A program made the translations under genes and the position numbers. The notes beneath the pieces are model-generated. The model did not search any database and was not told the origin of the DNA. It saw only the letters and a program-made list of their open reading frames with translations. From NCBI RefSeq assembly GCF_000246855.1, contig NC_016609.1:6646744-6710743 (forward strand): 64,000 nucleotides of DNA, written 5' to 3'. Below, in pieces: positions 1-8,922 of this stretch; the first letter of the stretch is position 1, and each line of letters starts with the position of its first letter. This DNA is from Niastella koreensis GR20-10 (GTDB taxonomy: Bacteria > Bacteroidota > Bacteroidia > Chitinophagales > Chitinophagaceae).

Positions 1-794
1 ATAAAACCTATGGTGGCCATCCTGAACTTAAACATGTTGTAGGCCCCGTTCATATGCAGCCGGTTTAACAACAACCGGTTCATGTTCTTCATGGGCATTT
101 TATTTAACCGGTCGCCTACTTTAAAGGCATACCGTACCCCATATTTTTTCAGAATACCGAACATGGCTTTTTGCTTAACAGGATCATCTTTCATATAGGC
201 GGCAAAAGGATAAGCAAAGGCTGGTTGATAAGGGATCCCCAACTCATCGAGCCGTTGTTTGCTCTGACGCATGTCTTCATCAATTTCATCCAGCGTCATA
301 TGGTGGTAGCTCTGGTGATACATGGTATGCAGGCCATATTGAACCCTTTCACGGCAAATTTCTTTTGCTTCTTCTACCAGCATAAACTCTCCCTCGGCCC
401 GCGGGCCAAGGTTATCGGGTGTTTGCACAAAACCGGCAACTATGAAAATATTGGCCTTACAGTTGAATTCTTTTAATAAAGGATACAGATCGGTATAATT
501 ATCCCTGAAACCATCATCGAGCGTAATCATGAGCGGGTTAGGCGGCAGCGGCGTACCTTTCTCAATATAATCGATCATATCGCTGAGGAAAATGGTATTG
601 TAGCCCTTTTTTGTAATGTACTCCAGGTGTTCGCGCATGCGCGAAGTAGCAACAGTTAAAAAATCGGGTTTCTTTGTACTGCTGATCTTATGATAAACCA
701 GTACGGGCAGTCCTTTAAAAAAGGGCCCGGCATATAAGTACATAAGAATAAAGATTATAACCAGGATTGCTACTGGTATTATTAGGTATACCAT
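1..794 (-). CDS. Polysaccharide deacetylase (NodB domain), 3' end cut by window edge
   Basis: Reading leftward from an ATG at 794, 264 codons stay open to the window edge, so the C-terminus is missing. A hydrophobic N-terminal helix (about residues 2-25) is followed by VLVYHKI and the NodB metal-site motif TLDDGF at about residues 90-95. A His-rich segment (HTMYHQSYHHM, about 152-166) probably supplies the other metal ligands, and AFAYPFA fits the later conserved strand. Family members remove N- or O-acetyl groups from glycans; the anchor suggests action at the membrane or in the periplasm. The gene lies past a strong terminator-like hairpin at 877-918, so it may be transcribed separately from the polysaccharide genes to its right. 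Substrate unknown. Confidence 0.85.
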   Translation of the reverse strand, partial: MVYLIIPVAILVIIFILMYLYAGPFFKGLPVLVYHKISSTKKPDFLTVATSRMREHLEYITKKGYNTIFLSDMIDYIEKGTPLPPNPLMITLDDGFRDNYTDLYPLLKEFNCKANIFIVAGFVQTPDNLGPRAEGEFMLVEEAKEICRERVQYGLHTMYHQSYHHMTLDEIDEDMRQSKQRLDELGIPYQPAFAYPFAAYMKDDPVKQKAMFGILKKYGVRYAFKVGDRLNKMPMKNMNRLLLNRLHMNGAYNMFKFRMATIGF

Positions 795-876
795 GGATTG
801 GGTTGTTGTGGTTTATAAAAATTTATAATGAGGTGCAGCACTTTGGTCCTAAAAGAAAGATACCCTTTTTGCTGTT

Positions 877-918
877 TAAAAAAAAGCCCGGCAGCTATAT
901 ATTTATTGCTGTCGGCGC
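877..918 (-). terminator. Intrinsic terminator after the dehydratase gene
   Basis: On the minus strand an 8-bp stem (888-895 with 908-915, one G-U pair) with a 12-nt loop is followed directly by a run of eight T. This is the strongest intrinsic terminator shape at the left end of the polysaccharide locus and fits the end of the minus-strand transcript reaching the PglF-like gene. Confidence 0.7.
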
Positions 919-1023
919 AAAAGGAATATTGTGCAGTAAAAGAAACAGGCAACAACCATCATAATACATTGCTAAGCGGGTCCCATCAATATACTATGGC
1001 TGCTGCCTGTTGAGGTTGGTGTT

Positions 1024-3009
1024 TCAATCGGCGGCCGTTGCTGTGTAGGCCTTATTAAGTTGAAGATCCAATTTTTCGTATTGAGAATTCTTGCTCTTGA
1101 ATTCGGGCACCAGTTCTTTCATCTTTTTCACTATGCCATAATTATCTTCCAGGCGGCCCATGCTGATCAATTCTTCAATATCTCTTACAACTTTATGTGA
1201 GCAGGGTATTACCTTCGCAATTTTGATTTTCTCGTGGTGCGTTGGCAATGTCTTCTCCTTCTCGTTCAGCAACTCTTCATACAATTTTTCGCCAGGACGC
1301 AAACCACTAAATACGATCTTGATATCTTCATCGGGTGTTAAACCAGCCAGGCGGATCATCTTCAATGCCAGGTCAACGATCTTTACCGGTTTACCCATAT
1401 CGAATACAAATATTTCAGTGCCTTTACCCATGATCGCCGCTTCCATTACCAGTTGAACCGCTTCGGGAATGGTCATAAAGTAGCGGGTGATCTCCGGGTG
1501 GGTTACAGTAACCGGCCCGCCATGTTGAATTTGTTGGCGGAACCTGGGGATCACAGAACCATTTGAACCCAGCACGTTTCCAAAACGGGTGGTGATGAAT
1601 TTGGTTTTAGTGCCGCTCACTCCATTTTTGTTATCTCCATTGATAAGGCCCATGATAGTTTGATCTACCAGGTTGTCTGCAACGGAACTCAACGACTGTA
1701 CATACATTTCAGCTATCCGTTTGGAGGTGCCCATTACGTTGGTTGGGTTTACCGCCTTATCGGTTGAGATCATCACAAACTTGTGCACGTTGTACAGTAC
1801 AGACAGGTCGGCAATGATCTTTGTTCCCATAACATTGGTAAGAATAGCTTCCGATGGATGCCTCTCCATCATGGGCACATGCTTATAAGCTGCGGCATGG
1901 AACACAAAGTGCGGACGGTATTCGCGGAAAGGGATCTGCATGCGGTTGCGATCGCGAATATTCCCAATAAAGACCTTAATATCTGAACCCTGGAATTTTT
2001 CTTCCATCTCCAGCTGAATTTCATGTAAGGGAGATTCAGCCTGATCGCACAACACTACCATTTCAGGATTGAATGACAACACCTGGCGAACAATTTCAGA
2101 ACCAATAGAACCTGCCGCACCTGTTATCAGAATTCTTTTACCGCTTAATTCGCTCGAAATTTTTTCGTTATTGATAATAATAGGCTCGCGTTGCAACAGA
2201 TCTTCAATACGCAGCTCCTGAATTTGTTTCAGGCTCAGCTTGCCATAGATCCATTGGTCGGAAGGAGGGACCGTTAATACTTTTATGCCGAACTGCAAAC
2301 ATTTTTCAATTACCATTTTCTTATCTCCGCCATTGAGCTGTTCGTTCATCAGGATCAGCTTATCTATCTTCTTCTTTGTTTTCAGCAAAGGCAGCTCCCT
2401 GATGTGGTATACTTTCTTTTGCTGAATGGTAACGCCTGCTTTATTTATATCGGTTTCTACAAACCCGGCAATTACAAATTTATTGGTGATGCTTGACTCA
2501 ACAGCTTGTTTTACCAGCATGGCTTCGGAATCGCTACCCAGGATCAGCACATTTTCCCTCAACACAATGGCATTATGTTTTACGTAATAATAAAAACCGC
2601 GAACCGCAGAGCGCAACATCATATGCAGGGTGCAACTGATAAAGAAGTTTATCAACAATACGCCCGGAATGTTCAGCGAATTAATGTGGTATTCTCTGTT
2701 TACGAGGAATACAACTGCTATGGGATATAGTACACCGGTGATTAAAACTGCCAGGGATATCCGCATCATATCGTACACGTTCGAAAACCGCAACATGCCC
2801 GTGTGTATGCGCATAGTATAAAACACCGGCAGCGAAAGTGCACAATAAAGGAGTGTATATACAAAAAAGTGCCCGCGCATTATTGCGGAAAACTCAAATT
2901 GTTTTACAATAAAATATGATAATGTAAATGAGAACCCGGTAATAACCAGGTCTATTATCAAAATTACCCATCTGGGTACAGGCCTGGAGAATGACAGAAA
3001 CTTCTTCAT
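1024..3009 (-). CDS. Membrane UDP-GlcNAc 4,6-dehydratase, PglF/WbpM/CapD family
   Basis: About 661 aa from the ATG at 3009 (MKKFLSFSRPVPRW). An upstream in-frame ATG at 3108 would add 33 residues of poor quality, so the inner start is preferred. The N-terminal third has about four membrane helices. The cytosolic half is an extended short-chain dehydrogenase: TGAAGSIGSE at about 292-301 binds NAD(P), and STDKAVNP with MGTSK at about 415-430 is the WbpM/PglF form of the active site, where Met replaces the usual Tyr. The family converts UDP-GlcNAc to UDP-4-keto-6-deoxy-GlcNAc. The aminotransferase and PglD-like acetyltransferase just upstream in transcription order complete a UDP-bacillosamine-type route. 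A CapD-like role in another dideoxy sugar is the alternative. Confidence 0.9.
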   Translation of the reverse strand: MKKFLSFSRPVPRWVILIIDLVITGFSFTLSYFIVKQFEFSAIMRGHFFVYTLLYCALSLPVFYTMRIHTGMLRFSNVYDMMRISLAVLITGVLYPIAVVFLVNREYHINSLNIPGVLLINFFISCTLHMMLRSAVRGFYYYVKHNAIVLRENVLILGSDSEAMLVKQAVESSITNKFVIAGFVETDINKAGVTIQQKKVYHIRELPLLKTKKKIDKLILMNEQLNGGDKKMVIEKCLQFGIKVLTVPPSDQWIYGKLSLKQIQELRIEDLLQREPIIINNEKISSELSGKRILITGAAGSIGSEIVRQVLSFNPEMVVLCDQAESPLHEIQLEMEEKFQGSDIKVFIGNIRDRNRMQIPFREYRPHFVFHAAAYKHVPMMERHPSEAILTNVMGTKIIADLSVLYNVHKFVMISTDKAVNPTNVMGTSKRIAEMYVQSLSSVADNLVDQTIMGLINGDNKNGVSGTKTKFITTRFGNVLGSNGSVIPRFRQQIQHGGPVTVTHPEITRYFMTIPEAVQLVMEAAIMGKGTEIFVFDMGKPVKIVDLALKMIRLAGLTPDEDIKIVFSGLRPGEKLYEELLNEKEKTLPTHHEKIKIAKVIPCSHKVVRDIEELISMGRLEDNYGIVKKMKELVPEFKSKNSQYEKLDLQLNKAYTATAAD

Positions 3010-3394
3010 GCTATTAGCAAATGAGTTTACAATGTTGATTGTTCCTAACACGTGGATTTTCCAGGAAATAAATGGAATGACCATGCGCGTTATGCAGGGG
3101 ATGGCCAAGCGAAATGTGGATATTACGCAGGAAATATGGATCCAGGGTTACATTGAATGCACAGAAAAATGGATTGTAATAGCAGGAAGTTCAAAGGATT
3201 ACCACAGCAACAACAACATATACATGCGGATTTGCACGAGGATATTGATCAACTGAGGCTAAATAGAAGGACAACAGATGGATTTGTTATGGAGACATTT
3301 CAAAGGATCGGATGGATCAAATTCAGAAAATATCCTTGAATCGTAGTTTTTGGCCGGAAATGGACTACTACTATCAGATATTAATTAAGGATAC
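3010..3394. other. 385-bp spacer with no recognised gene
   Basis: This spacer separates the dehydratase from the aminotransferase gene upstream of it. I found no convincing coding frame, consensus promoter or hairpin with a T tract. Its length, against the tight packing elsewhere in the locus, suggests either an internal promoter of non-consensus form or a decayed gene. Confidence 0.4.
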
Positions 3395-4606
3395 TCATAG
3401 AAACATTGCGAGGGCTGTAACTAAGGCGAAAGTTACGCAAGAAATTGGATTATTTGCAATATTTTTAAATGATTTTTTCATATTCACCACTTCCCTGATC
3501 CGCGTCACTACCCGGTTTAATTCGCTTTGGGTCAAATTTGAACCCGATGGTAAACAAAGACCTTTGTCGAACAGGGTTTCGCTTACCCCATTGCCAAAAT
3601 ACAGGCAGTTTTTAAACACCGGCTGTAAATGCATGGGCTTCCATAAAGGCCGGCAGTCGATATTATCTTCATTCAAAGCATCCTGAATATCAATTACTGA
3701 ATAGTCATCACCGTCAACCAGGATGGTAGTTAACCAGTGGTTAGAGTAGAAATCTGGGCCGGGGTCGGTAATAAATTGTACTCCGTTTATGTCACCCAGG
3801 GCTTGTTTGTAAAAGTCAAAATTGAACCGGCGTTGGTTAACCCGTTGCGGCAATACCTCCATCTGGCCACGGCCAATACCCGCACATACATTACTCATGC
3901 GGTAATTGTAGCCAATTTGTGAATGCTGATAATGGGGGGCATGATCGCGGGCCTGGGTAGCTAAAAAGCGGGCCTGATCTATATATTCTTCGTTGGCGGA
4001 AATAAGAGCTCCGCCACCGGATGTGGTGATAATTTTATTCCCGTTAAAAGACAGGATACCCAAATCCCCGAAGGTGCCTACTGCCCTTCCCTTATAGGTT
4101 GAACCCAGGGCTTCCGCAGCATCTTCAATCACCGGTATTTCGTACCGGCGGGCAATCCTCATAATTTCATCCATTTGGGCAGGCATCCCATACAGGTGAA
4201 CTACAATGATAGCCTTGGGCTTTTTGCCGTTTTGTATGCGGTCCCGGATAGCTATTTCCAGGTATTCGGGCGACATATTCCAGGTGGCTTCCTCGCTGTC
4301 AATAAATACAGGCGAAGCGCCCTGGTACACTATAGGGTTAGCGGATGCAGAAAAAGTCAATGACTGACAAATTACTTCATCACCAGCCTTAACACCCAGT
4401 ATTATCAATGCCAGGTGCAGGGCTGCCGTACCTGAACTCAGCGCTGCCACATGTACATTATTTCCTAAATATGCCTCCAGGTCCTCTTCCAGTCCGTTCA
4501 CATGAGGGCCTAACGGTGCAATCCAGTTTGTAGCAAATGCTTCCTGAACATACTTCATTTCCTTTTCTCCCATATGCGGGGACGACAACCAGATTTTCTC
4601 TTTCAT
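3395..4606 (-). CDS. DegT/DnrJ/EryC1 aminotransferase, PglE-like
   Basis: A 403-aa PLP enzyme of the sugar aminotransferase family. The N-terminal IWLSSPHMGEKEM and ATNWIAPLGPHV are typical of PglE-type UDP-4-amino-4,6-dideoxy-GlcNAc transaminases. SSGTAALHLAL binds the cofactor phosphate, EDAAEALGS carries the Asp facing the pyridine nitrogen, and FNGNKIITTSGGG holds the Schiff-base Lys at about 191. It would aminate the 4-keto sugar made by the neighbouring dehydratase. The last ~28 residues, after IREVVNMKKSF, form an unusual mostly hydrophobic tail (ISCVTFALVTALAMFL), which could be a membrane tail or the result of a shifted stop. Functional class is firm; exact sugar is inferred from context. 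Confidence 0.9.
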   Translation of the reverse strand: MKEKIWLSSPHMGEKEMKYVQEAFATNWIAPLGPHVNGLEEDLEAYLGNNVHVAALSSGTAALHLALIILGVKAGDEVICQSLTFSASANPIVYQGASPVFIDSEEATWNMSPEYLEIAIRDRIQNGKKPKAIIVVHLYGMPAQMDEIMRIARRYEIPVIEDAAEALGSTYKGRAVGTFGDLGILSFNGNKIITTSGGGALISANEEYIDQARFLATQARDHAPHYQHSQIGYNYRMSNVCAGIGRGQMEVLPQRVNQRRFNFDFYKQALGDINGVQFITDPGPDFYSNHWLTTILVDGDDYSVIDIQDALNEDNIDCRPLWKPMHLQPVFKNCLYFGNGVSETLFDKGLCLPSGSNLTQSELNRVVTRIREVVNMKKSFKNIANNPISCVTFALVTALAMFL

Positions 4607-4708
4607 TTAATGCAACTTAAAATGGCAAAATAATATGCTTTCGCAAATAAAACAATTTCTACCAACCAGGTTATTTAAGTATTATCCGCAGTATAATTCT
4701 TTATGAAA

Positions 4709-5338
4709 TTATTCCGGCTGATTCATTTTTATTACCCGGCCCGGGTTCCCCACTACCACTGCATAATCCGGCACATCCCTGATGATCACCGCACCGGCGC
4801 CCACCATTGCCCACTTACCTATACGAACACCTTGTTTTACACAAGCGCCAATACCTATTTGCGTTCCTTCCCCTATATGCACATCTCCTGCCAGGGCAAC
4901 ACCAGGTGAAATATGCGCAAAATCGCCCACCACACAATCATGGTCTATAGAACAATTGGTGTTTAATATAACATGTTCCCCGATAGTGCTGTGTACATTA
5001 ACACAAACATTTGCCACTACCACAGTTCCACCACCAATTGAACTGCGTGGTGAAATTACAGCAGCGGGATGAATTGCATTGGTAACCTTTACCCCACTTA
5101 ACTTTTGAGCTACTATTTTCCTTATGCGGTTATTGCCTATTGAAATGATAAATTCATCTTCCGGTTCCACCGCAGCCTGCTGCAAGGTGTTGTACACGGT
5201 ATAATCCAGTAACGATGTTATTTGTGGATTATCATCTATCAATCCATAGAGGTTCCGGCCCTGGGCTTCCAGTATTTCACAGATTACTTTGGCATGGCCA
5301 CTTGCGCCATACAAAAAAATTCGGTTGGTAAGCGACAT
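4709..5338 (-). CDS. Sugar O/N-acetyltransferase, PglD/NeuD family
   Basis: The 209-aa protein has a Rossmann-like N-terminal domain (FLYGASGHAKVICEI, residues 8-22) followed by a left-handed beta-helix of hexapeptide repeats from about residue 85 to 200. DHDCVVG near residue 130 carries the His expected to act as general base, and GNPGRVIK closes the helix as in PglD. PglD-type enzymes acetylate the C4 amino group of UDP-4-amino-4,6-dideoxy-GlcNAc with acetyl-CoA. It sits 102 bp before the PglE-like gene on the same strand, in the order acetyltransferase, aminotransferase, dehydratase. Confidence 0.9.
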   Translation of the reverse strand: MSLTNRIFLYGASGHAKVICEILEAQGRNLYGLIDDNPQITSLLDYTVYNTLQQAAVEPEDEFIISIGNNRIRKIVAQKLSGVKVTNAIHPAAVISPRSSIGGGTVVVANVCVNVHSTIGEHVILNTNCSIDHDCVVGDFAHISPGVALAGDVHIGEGTQIGIGACVKQGVRIGKWAMVGAGAVIIRDVPDYAVVVGNPGRVIKMNQPE

Positions 5339-5504
5339 AAGATTAATAAGGGCGATTCGCAGAAAGGATTTTAAACGGAAATCTTAACAGTACTTAATTA
5401 GGTAAAACGTGGAAAGTGCTTCAAATATGGCGTAAAAATACACACTTATATTTGATGCGCAATATTATAATTGTGCAAACCGGTTAATTTTAATCAAGAT
5501 ACCA

Positions 5505-6866
5505 CTAAGCGGTAAACCGGTAATACCGGCCGGCTTTCCGGTTCACAAATCCATCCGAATAACTGTAGGTACTTTCATCCCCGGGTTCCTGCTCTTCGGG
5601 CATTATGGCCCCCATCATTATCATTACAGGGAATAAAATGCGGAGTAAGGTTTTCACCGGCCGCAATTCTTTTACCGACTCAATAACCGCTTCTGTTACG
5701 GTCTTGCATTCATCATTGGTAAGTTGCGGATAAATGGGAAGTGATATTTCGTTGCTATATAAATTATAGGCAACAGGATATTCTTCAATTTTATAACCTG
5801 CCTGCCTAAAAACCGTAAGCATAGGCAATGGTGTAAAGTGTACATTCACGGCCACAGAACGGCCTGATATGCCTTCGATAATTTTATTACGTTCTTCCTC
5901 TGTGCCATGTTTAATACGTAATGGATAAAGATGGTAAGAAGAAGCGCAACCGTTTTGCTGATACGGCGGGCAGATAGCCCAATCGTATTTTGAAAAAATG
6001 TTGTTGTAAAAATCAAAGACCCGCTTTCTTTCAATCAGCAGCAGGTTCTCATATTTTTTAAACTGCGCCAATGCTACTGCTGCCAGCACATCGGGCATGT
6101 TCATTTTAAACCCGGGATAAATAACATCATATTGCCAGGCGCCGGCCTTTGTTTTTGTAAAGGCATCTTTTGTTTGCCCGTTCAAACTCCAGATGCGAAG
6201 CGTATTGTACACTTCTTCATTATTAAAAGGCGCAGGCAGGTTGATGGCAATAACCCCACCTTCGGCAGAAGTGATATTTTTTACTGCATGCAGAGAGAAA
6301 ACAGTAATATCAGCACAAGACCCAATAGGCTTGTTCTTATAGGTAGCCCCCAGGGCGTGCGCCGCATCGTCCATGATCATAATACGGCCCAGTTGATGCT
6401 GAGCTTCCGATGCAGGCCGGAATTTCTTTCTTATTTCTATATCATTTACAATGCTGTATATCCCATCATAATCGCAGGGCCAACCGGCAAAGTCAACGGC
6501 AATGATCGCTTTTGTTCTTTCAGTAATAGCATCCTTTATCTTTTGACAATCGATATTAAAATCATTTCCCACATCTACCATAACCGGTTTGGCGCCCACA
6601 TGCATTACCGCCAATGCGGTTGCACAATAGGTATAGGCAGGAACAATAACCTCATCCCCTTCTTTAATGCCATACCAATGCAACATCAGTATCATGCCCG
6701 AGGTAGCTGAGTTAACTGCCAGGGTGTGATCAACATTGCAGAATAATGCCATTTCCTGTTCAAGCTTTTTGGTGGCAGGGCCAGTGGTAAGCCAACCACT
6801 TTGCAGAATGGTAGTTACTTCATTTATTATATCGTCATCGATATAAGGTGGTGAAAAACGAATCAT
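5505..6866 (-). CDS. DegT/DnrJ/EryC1 aminotransferase with extra C-terminal tail
   Basis: A second PLP sugar aminotransferase, 453 aa against roughly 370-400 for the family. WLTTGPATKKLE, VNSATSGMILML and MDDAAHALGATYK are family motifs, and SLHAVKNITSAEGG contains the cofactor Lys near residue 193. Catalytic features end near residue 396 (VKELRPV). The remaining ~55 residues comprise a hydrophobic stretch (LLRILFPVMIMMGAIM) followed by a polar tail ending GRYYRFTA. The PglE-like enzyme nearby also has a hydrophobic tail. It probably makes a second amino sugar or a partner of the PglE-like enzyme; substrate unknown. Confidence 0.85.
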   Translation of the reverse strand: MIRFSPPYIDDDIINEVTTILQSGWLTTGPATKKLEQEMALFCNVDHTLAVNSATSGMILMLHWYGIKEGDEVIVPAYTYCATALAVMHVGAKPVMVDVGNDFNIDCQKIKDAITERTKAIIAVDFAGWPCDYDGIYSIVNDIEIRKKFRPASEAQHQLGRIMIMDDAAHALGATYKNKPIGSCADITVFSLHAVKNITSAEGGVIAINLPAPFNNEEVYNTLRIWSLNGQTKDAFTKTKAGAWQYDVIYPGFKMNMPDVLAAVALAQFKKYENLLLIERKRVFDFYNNIFSKYDWAICPPYQQNGCASSYHLYPLRIKHGTEEERNKIIEGISGRSVAVNVHFTPLPMLTVFRQAGYKIEEYPVAYNLYSNEISLPIYPQLTNDECKTVTEAVIESVKELRPVKTLLRILFPVMIMMGAIMPEEQEPGDESTYSYSDGFVNRKAGRYYRFTA

Positions 6867-7004
6867 AATCAGAGCTCCCCAGGGTGTTTTTAAGTGTATT
6901 TAATCGTTCATAAGTTAGTTGACCTATTATAAGTTACGATTATTTTAGCGCAATAACCGGGTATTGCAGAGGAAAATTGGGAGGGTGGGATTCAGGTGAA
7001 ACTT

Positions 7005-7613
7005 TTAGTTTCCCTGGAACTTTGTCATAGTTACATGACCTGTTTGACTAACGCCTTCACTTTTAACAACCTTCATAATAGTAAAAAAGGCAATCTTACA
7101 GTCAAGCGTGAATGATACATGATCAACATACCAAACATCCAGTTCAAACTTCCGCTGCCAGCCTATAGCATTACGACCATTCACCTGCGCCCAGCCAGTG
7201 ATACCGGGGCGCACTTCATGTCGTCTCCTTTGCATGTCATTGTACAAAGGCAGGTATTCCACCAGCAGGGGCCGGGGACCTATCAAACTCATTTCGCCTT
7301 TAATGACGTTGATCAGTTGTGGGATCTCATCAAGCGATGTTTTCCTGATGAACCCGCCAATAGCCGTTAAACGTTCCGCATCCGATAACAGGTTGCCTGC
7401 AGCATCCTTTTTATCGTTCATGGTTTTAAACTTCACCAGTTTAAAGATGCGGCCATTTTTACCGGGCCTGGGTTGTACAAAAAACGGACTGCCCTGGTTG
7501 GCTAAATAAAGTAATGCTGTAACAAGAATAAACAGCGGCAACAGTAAACCGAATGCTATCAGGCTTACTATAAAGTCAAAGACTCTCTTTAAAAAATTAC
7601 GATACAATTGCAT
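7005..7613 (-). CDS. Initiating phosphoglycosyltransferase, PglC-like
   Basis: A 202-aa monotopic phosphoglycosyltransferase of the bacterial sugar transferase family. One N-terminal hydrophobic helix (about 13-37, the re-entrant helix with LLLPLF) is followed by [17 protein letters not shown], the catalytic Asp-Glu dyad in SLDEIPQL (about 90-96), LIGPRPLL, and [18 protein letters not shown]. The length matches PglC rather than the larger WbaP/WcaJ form. It would load a sugar-1-phosphate, perhaps the diamino sugar made nearby, onto undecaprenyl phosphate at the inner membrane. Its start overlaps the upstream GT4 gene by 17 nt, suggesting coupled translation. Confidence 0.92.
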   Translation of the reverse strand: MQLYRNFLKRVFDFIVSLIAFGLLLPLFILVTALLYLANQGSPFFVQPRPGKNGRIFKLVKFKTMNDKKDAAGNLLSDAERLTAIGGFIRKTSLDEIPQLINVIKGEMSLIGPRPLLVEYLPLYNDMQRRRHEVRPGITGWAQVNGRNAIGWQRKFELDVWYVDHVSFTLDCKIAFFTIMKVVKSEGVSQTGHVTMTKFQGN

Positions 7614-8772
7614 GAGCTTTTAAGTGGTCGTGATATTCTTTTAACAACAATTCCCAAAGATATTTCTGTTCATAGCGGTCCACGATCATCTTACGTGCGT
7701 TGGACTGCAATGTAAGATATAAAGCGGTATCGGTCAATAGCCTGTTCATGGCATTTTGCAGCTCCGGCACGCTCTTGGCAGGAATGATCAACCCGTTCTT
7801 TCCATCCTCCACAATTTCATTACAGCCATTGATATCGGTGACTATGGAAGGCAGGTTAAAACAACCGGCCTGCATGGGCACGTTGGGAAAACCCTCGCGG
7901 TACGAAGGAAAGGCCAGTGCCTGGCTGATCATTAAAAACGGCCTGATATCCTGTTGAAATCCGGCATGGATAATTGACTGATCTGTTTCAATGATCTTAT
8001 GCGTAGCCGGCGCCAGCGGATCGAGCTCGGGTTCGTAAGGCCCCACCAGCAACAATTTGATATTCGGGTGTTTTTCCTTTAGCTGGCTAAAAGCTTCAAC
8101 CAGTTCCTCGATGCCTTTATCCTTCACCAGGCGCCCCACAAAAACAAACACAAAGTCTTTATCGGTTAATCCAAACTTCTTTCTTAATTCACAGGCCGCA
8201 TTACTCAATTCTTCCCCGGGTTGAAAAAACCGGGTATTGATGCCGTTGCTGCTTCCGTTGCCGAGCACCTTCATTTTTTGCTCATTACAAAAATGGTTCT
8301 CCAGAATAAAACCTGCCAGGTGTTTCGAGTTCGGATATACATGTGTAGCACAGCTATAGGTTAGCCGTTCTACAAAATTCAGCACCTTTCTTTTCATTCC
8401 GGTGTTTTCCATCAGGGGCATGCCGGCTACCGTATGCATGCGTACCGGCACACCTGCCAACCGGCTTGCCATCATGCCCAGCAACCCTGCTTTAGGCGTA
8501 TGAGTGTGCACAATGGCCGGCTTTTCTTTTTTCAGCAACCTGTATAATTTCCACAAAGCCTTAATGTCTTTCACCGGGGTAATAGCACGCGTCATAGTCA
8601 CCGGCGCTGTTCGCACCCCTTCACGAACGGCCACCTGCTCCAGCATTTTATCAGGTGATGATACCGCCAACACTTCAAAATGATTGGACATATACCTCAG
8701 CTGATCCTTAAGCAACACGCTTAACGACACAGGTACGGTAGTTATCCGGATCAGTTTATTCAATGATTTCAT
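7597..8772 (-). CDS. GT4 glycosyltransferase, PglA-like
   Basis: A 391-aa retaining GT-B enzyme. The N-terminal domain has [12 protein letters not shown] and TVAGMP. The C-terminal nucleotide-sugar domain has [16 protein letters not shown] and [14 protein letters not shown] near residue 290, a Bacteroidota variant in which Gln replaces the second Glu of the usual E-x7-E pair. It probably adds the second sugar to the lipid-linked primer made by the overlapping PglC-like enzyme, as PglA does in Campylobacter. It is the first minus-strand gene after the divergent GNAT gene, with 150 bp between them. Confidence 0.88.
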   Translation of the reverse strand: MKSLNKLIRITTVPVSLSVLLKDQLRYMSNHFEVLAVSSPDKMLEQVAVREGVRTAPVTMTRAITPVKDIKALWKLYRLLKKEKPAIVHTHTPKAGLLGMMASRLAGVPVRMHTVAGMPLMENTGMKRKVLNFVERLTYSCATHVYPNSKHLAGFILENHFCNEQKMKVLGNGSSNGINTRFFQPGEELSNAACELRKKFGLTDKDFVFVFVGRLVKDKGIEELVEAFSQLKEKHPNIKLLLVGPYEPELDPLAPATHKIIETDQSIIHAGFQQDIRPFLMISQALAFPSYREGFPNVPMQAGCFNLPSIVTDINGCNEIVEDGKNGLIIPAKSVPELQNAMNRLLTDTALYLTLQSNARKMIVDRYEQKYLWELLLKEYHDHLKAHAIVS

Positions 8773-8847
8773 GTTATCTGTTTGTATATGAGGTTCGCCA
8801 ATTTCGTGTACGCTATAAAGATTGCTTACCTTTATACCACTTCAATA

Positions 8848-8879
8848 TTGTAAAGAAGAAAAAATGTTCGTAATTTTTG
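8848..8879 (+). promoter_or_regulatory. Bacteroidota-type promoter for the GNAT gene
   Basis: TTG at 8848-8850, a 20-nt spacer, then TAATTTTTG at 8871-8879. This is the TAnnTTTG -7 element with one extra T. It lies 44 nt before the ATG at 8923. Seen by eye only; no start-site data. Confidence 0.45.
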
Positions 8880-8922
8880 TGTAATTCGTTAACCCGGCTT
8901 CAATCAACATAATCTACTTACC

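Noticed and set aside
171-476. Plus-strand open frame within the deacetylase gene
   Set aside because: It lies antisense to a frame with NodB motifs and shows no domain or signal of its own.
1024-3108. Longer start for the dehydratase
   Set aside because: The extra 33 residues are not membrane- or family-like; the ATG at 3009 gives a normal N-terminus.
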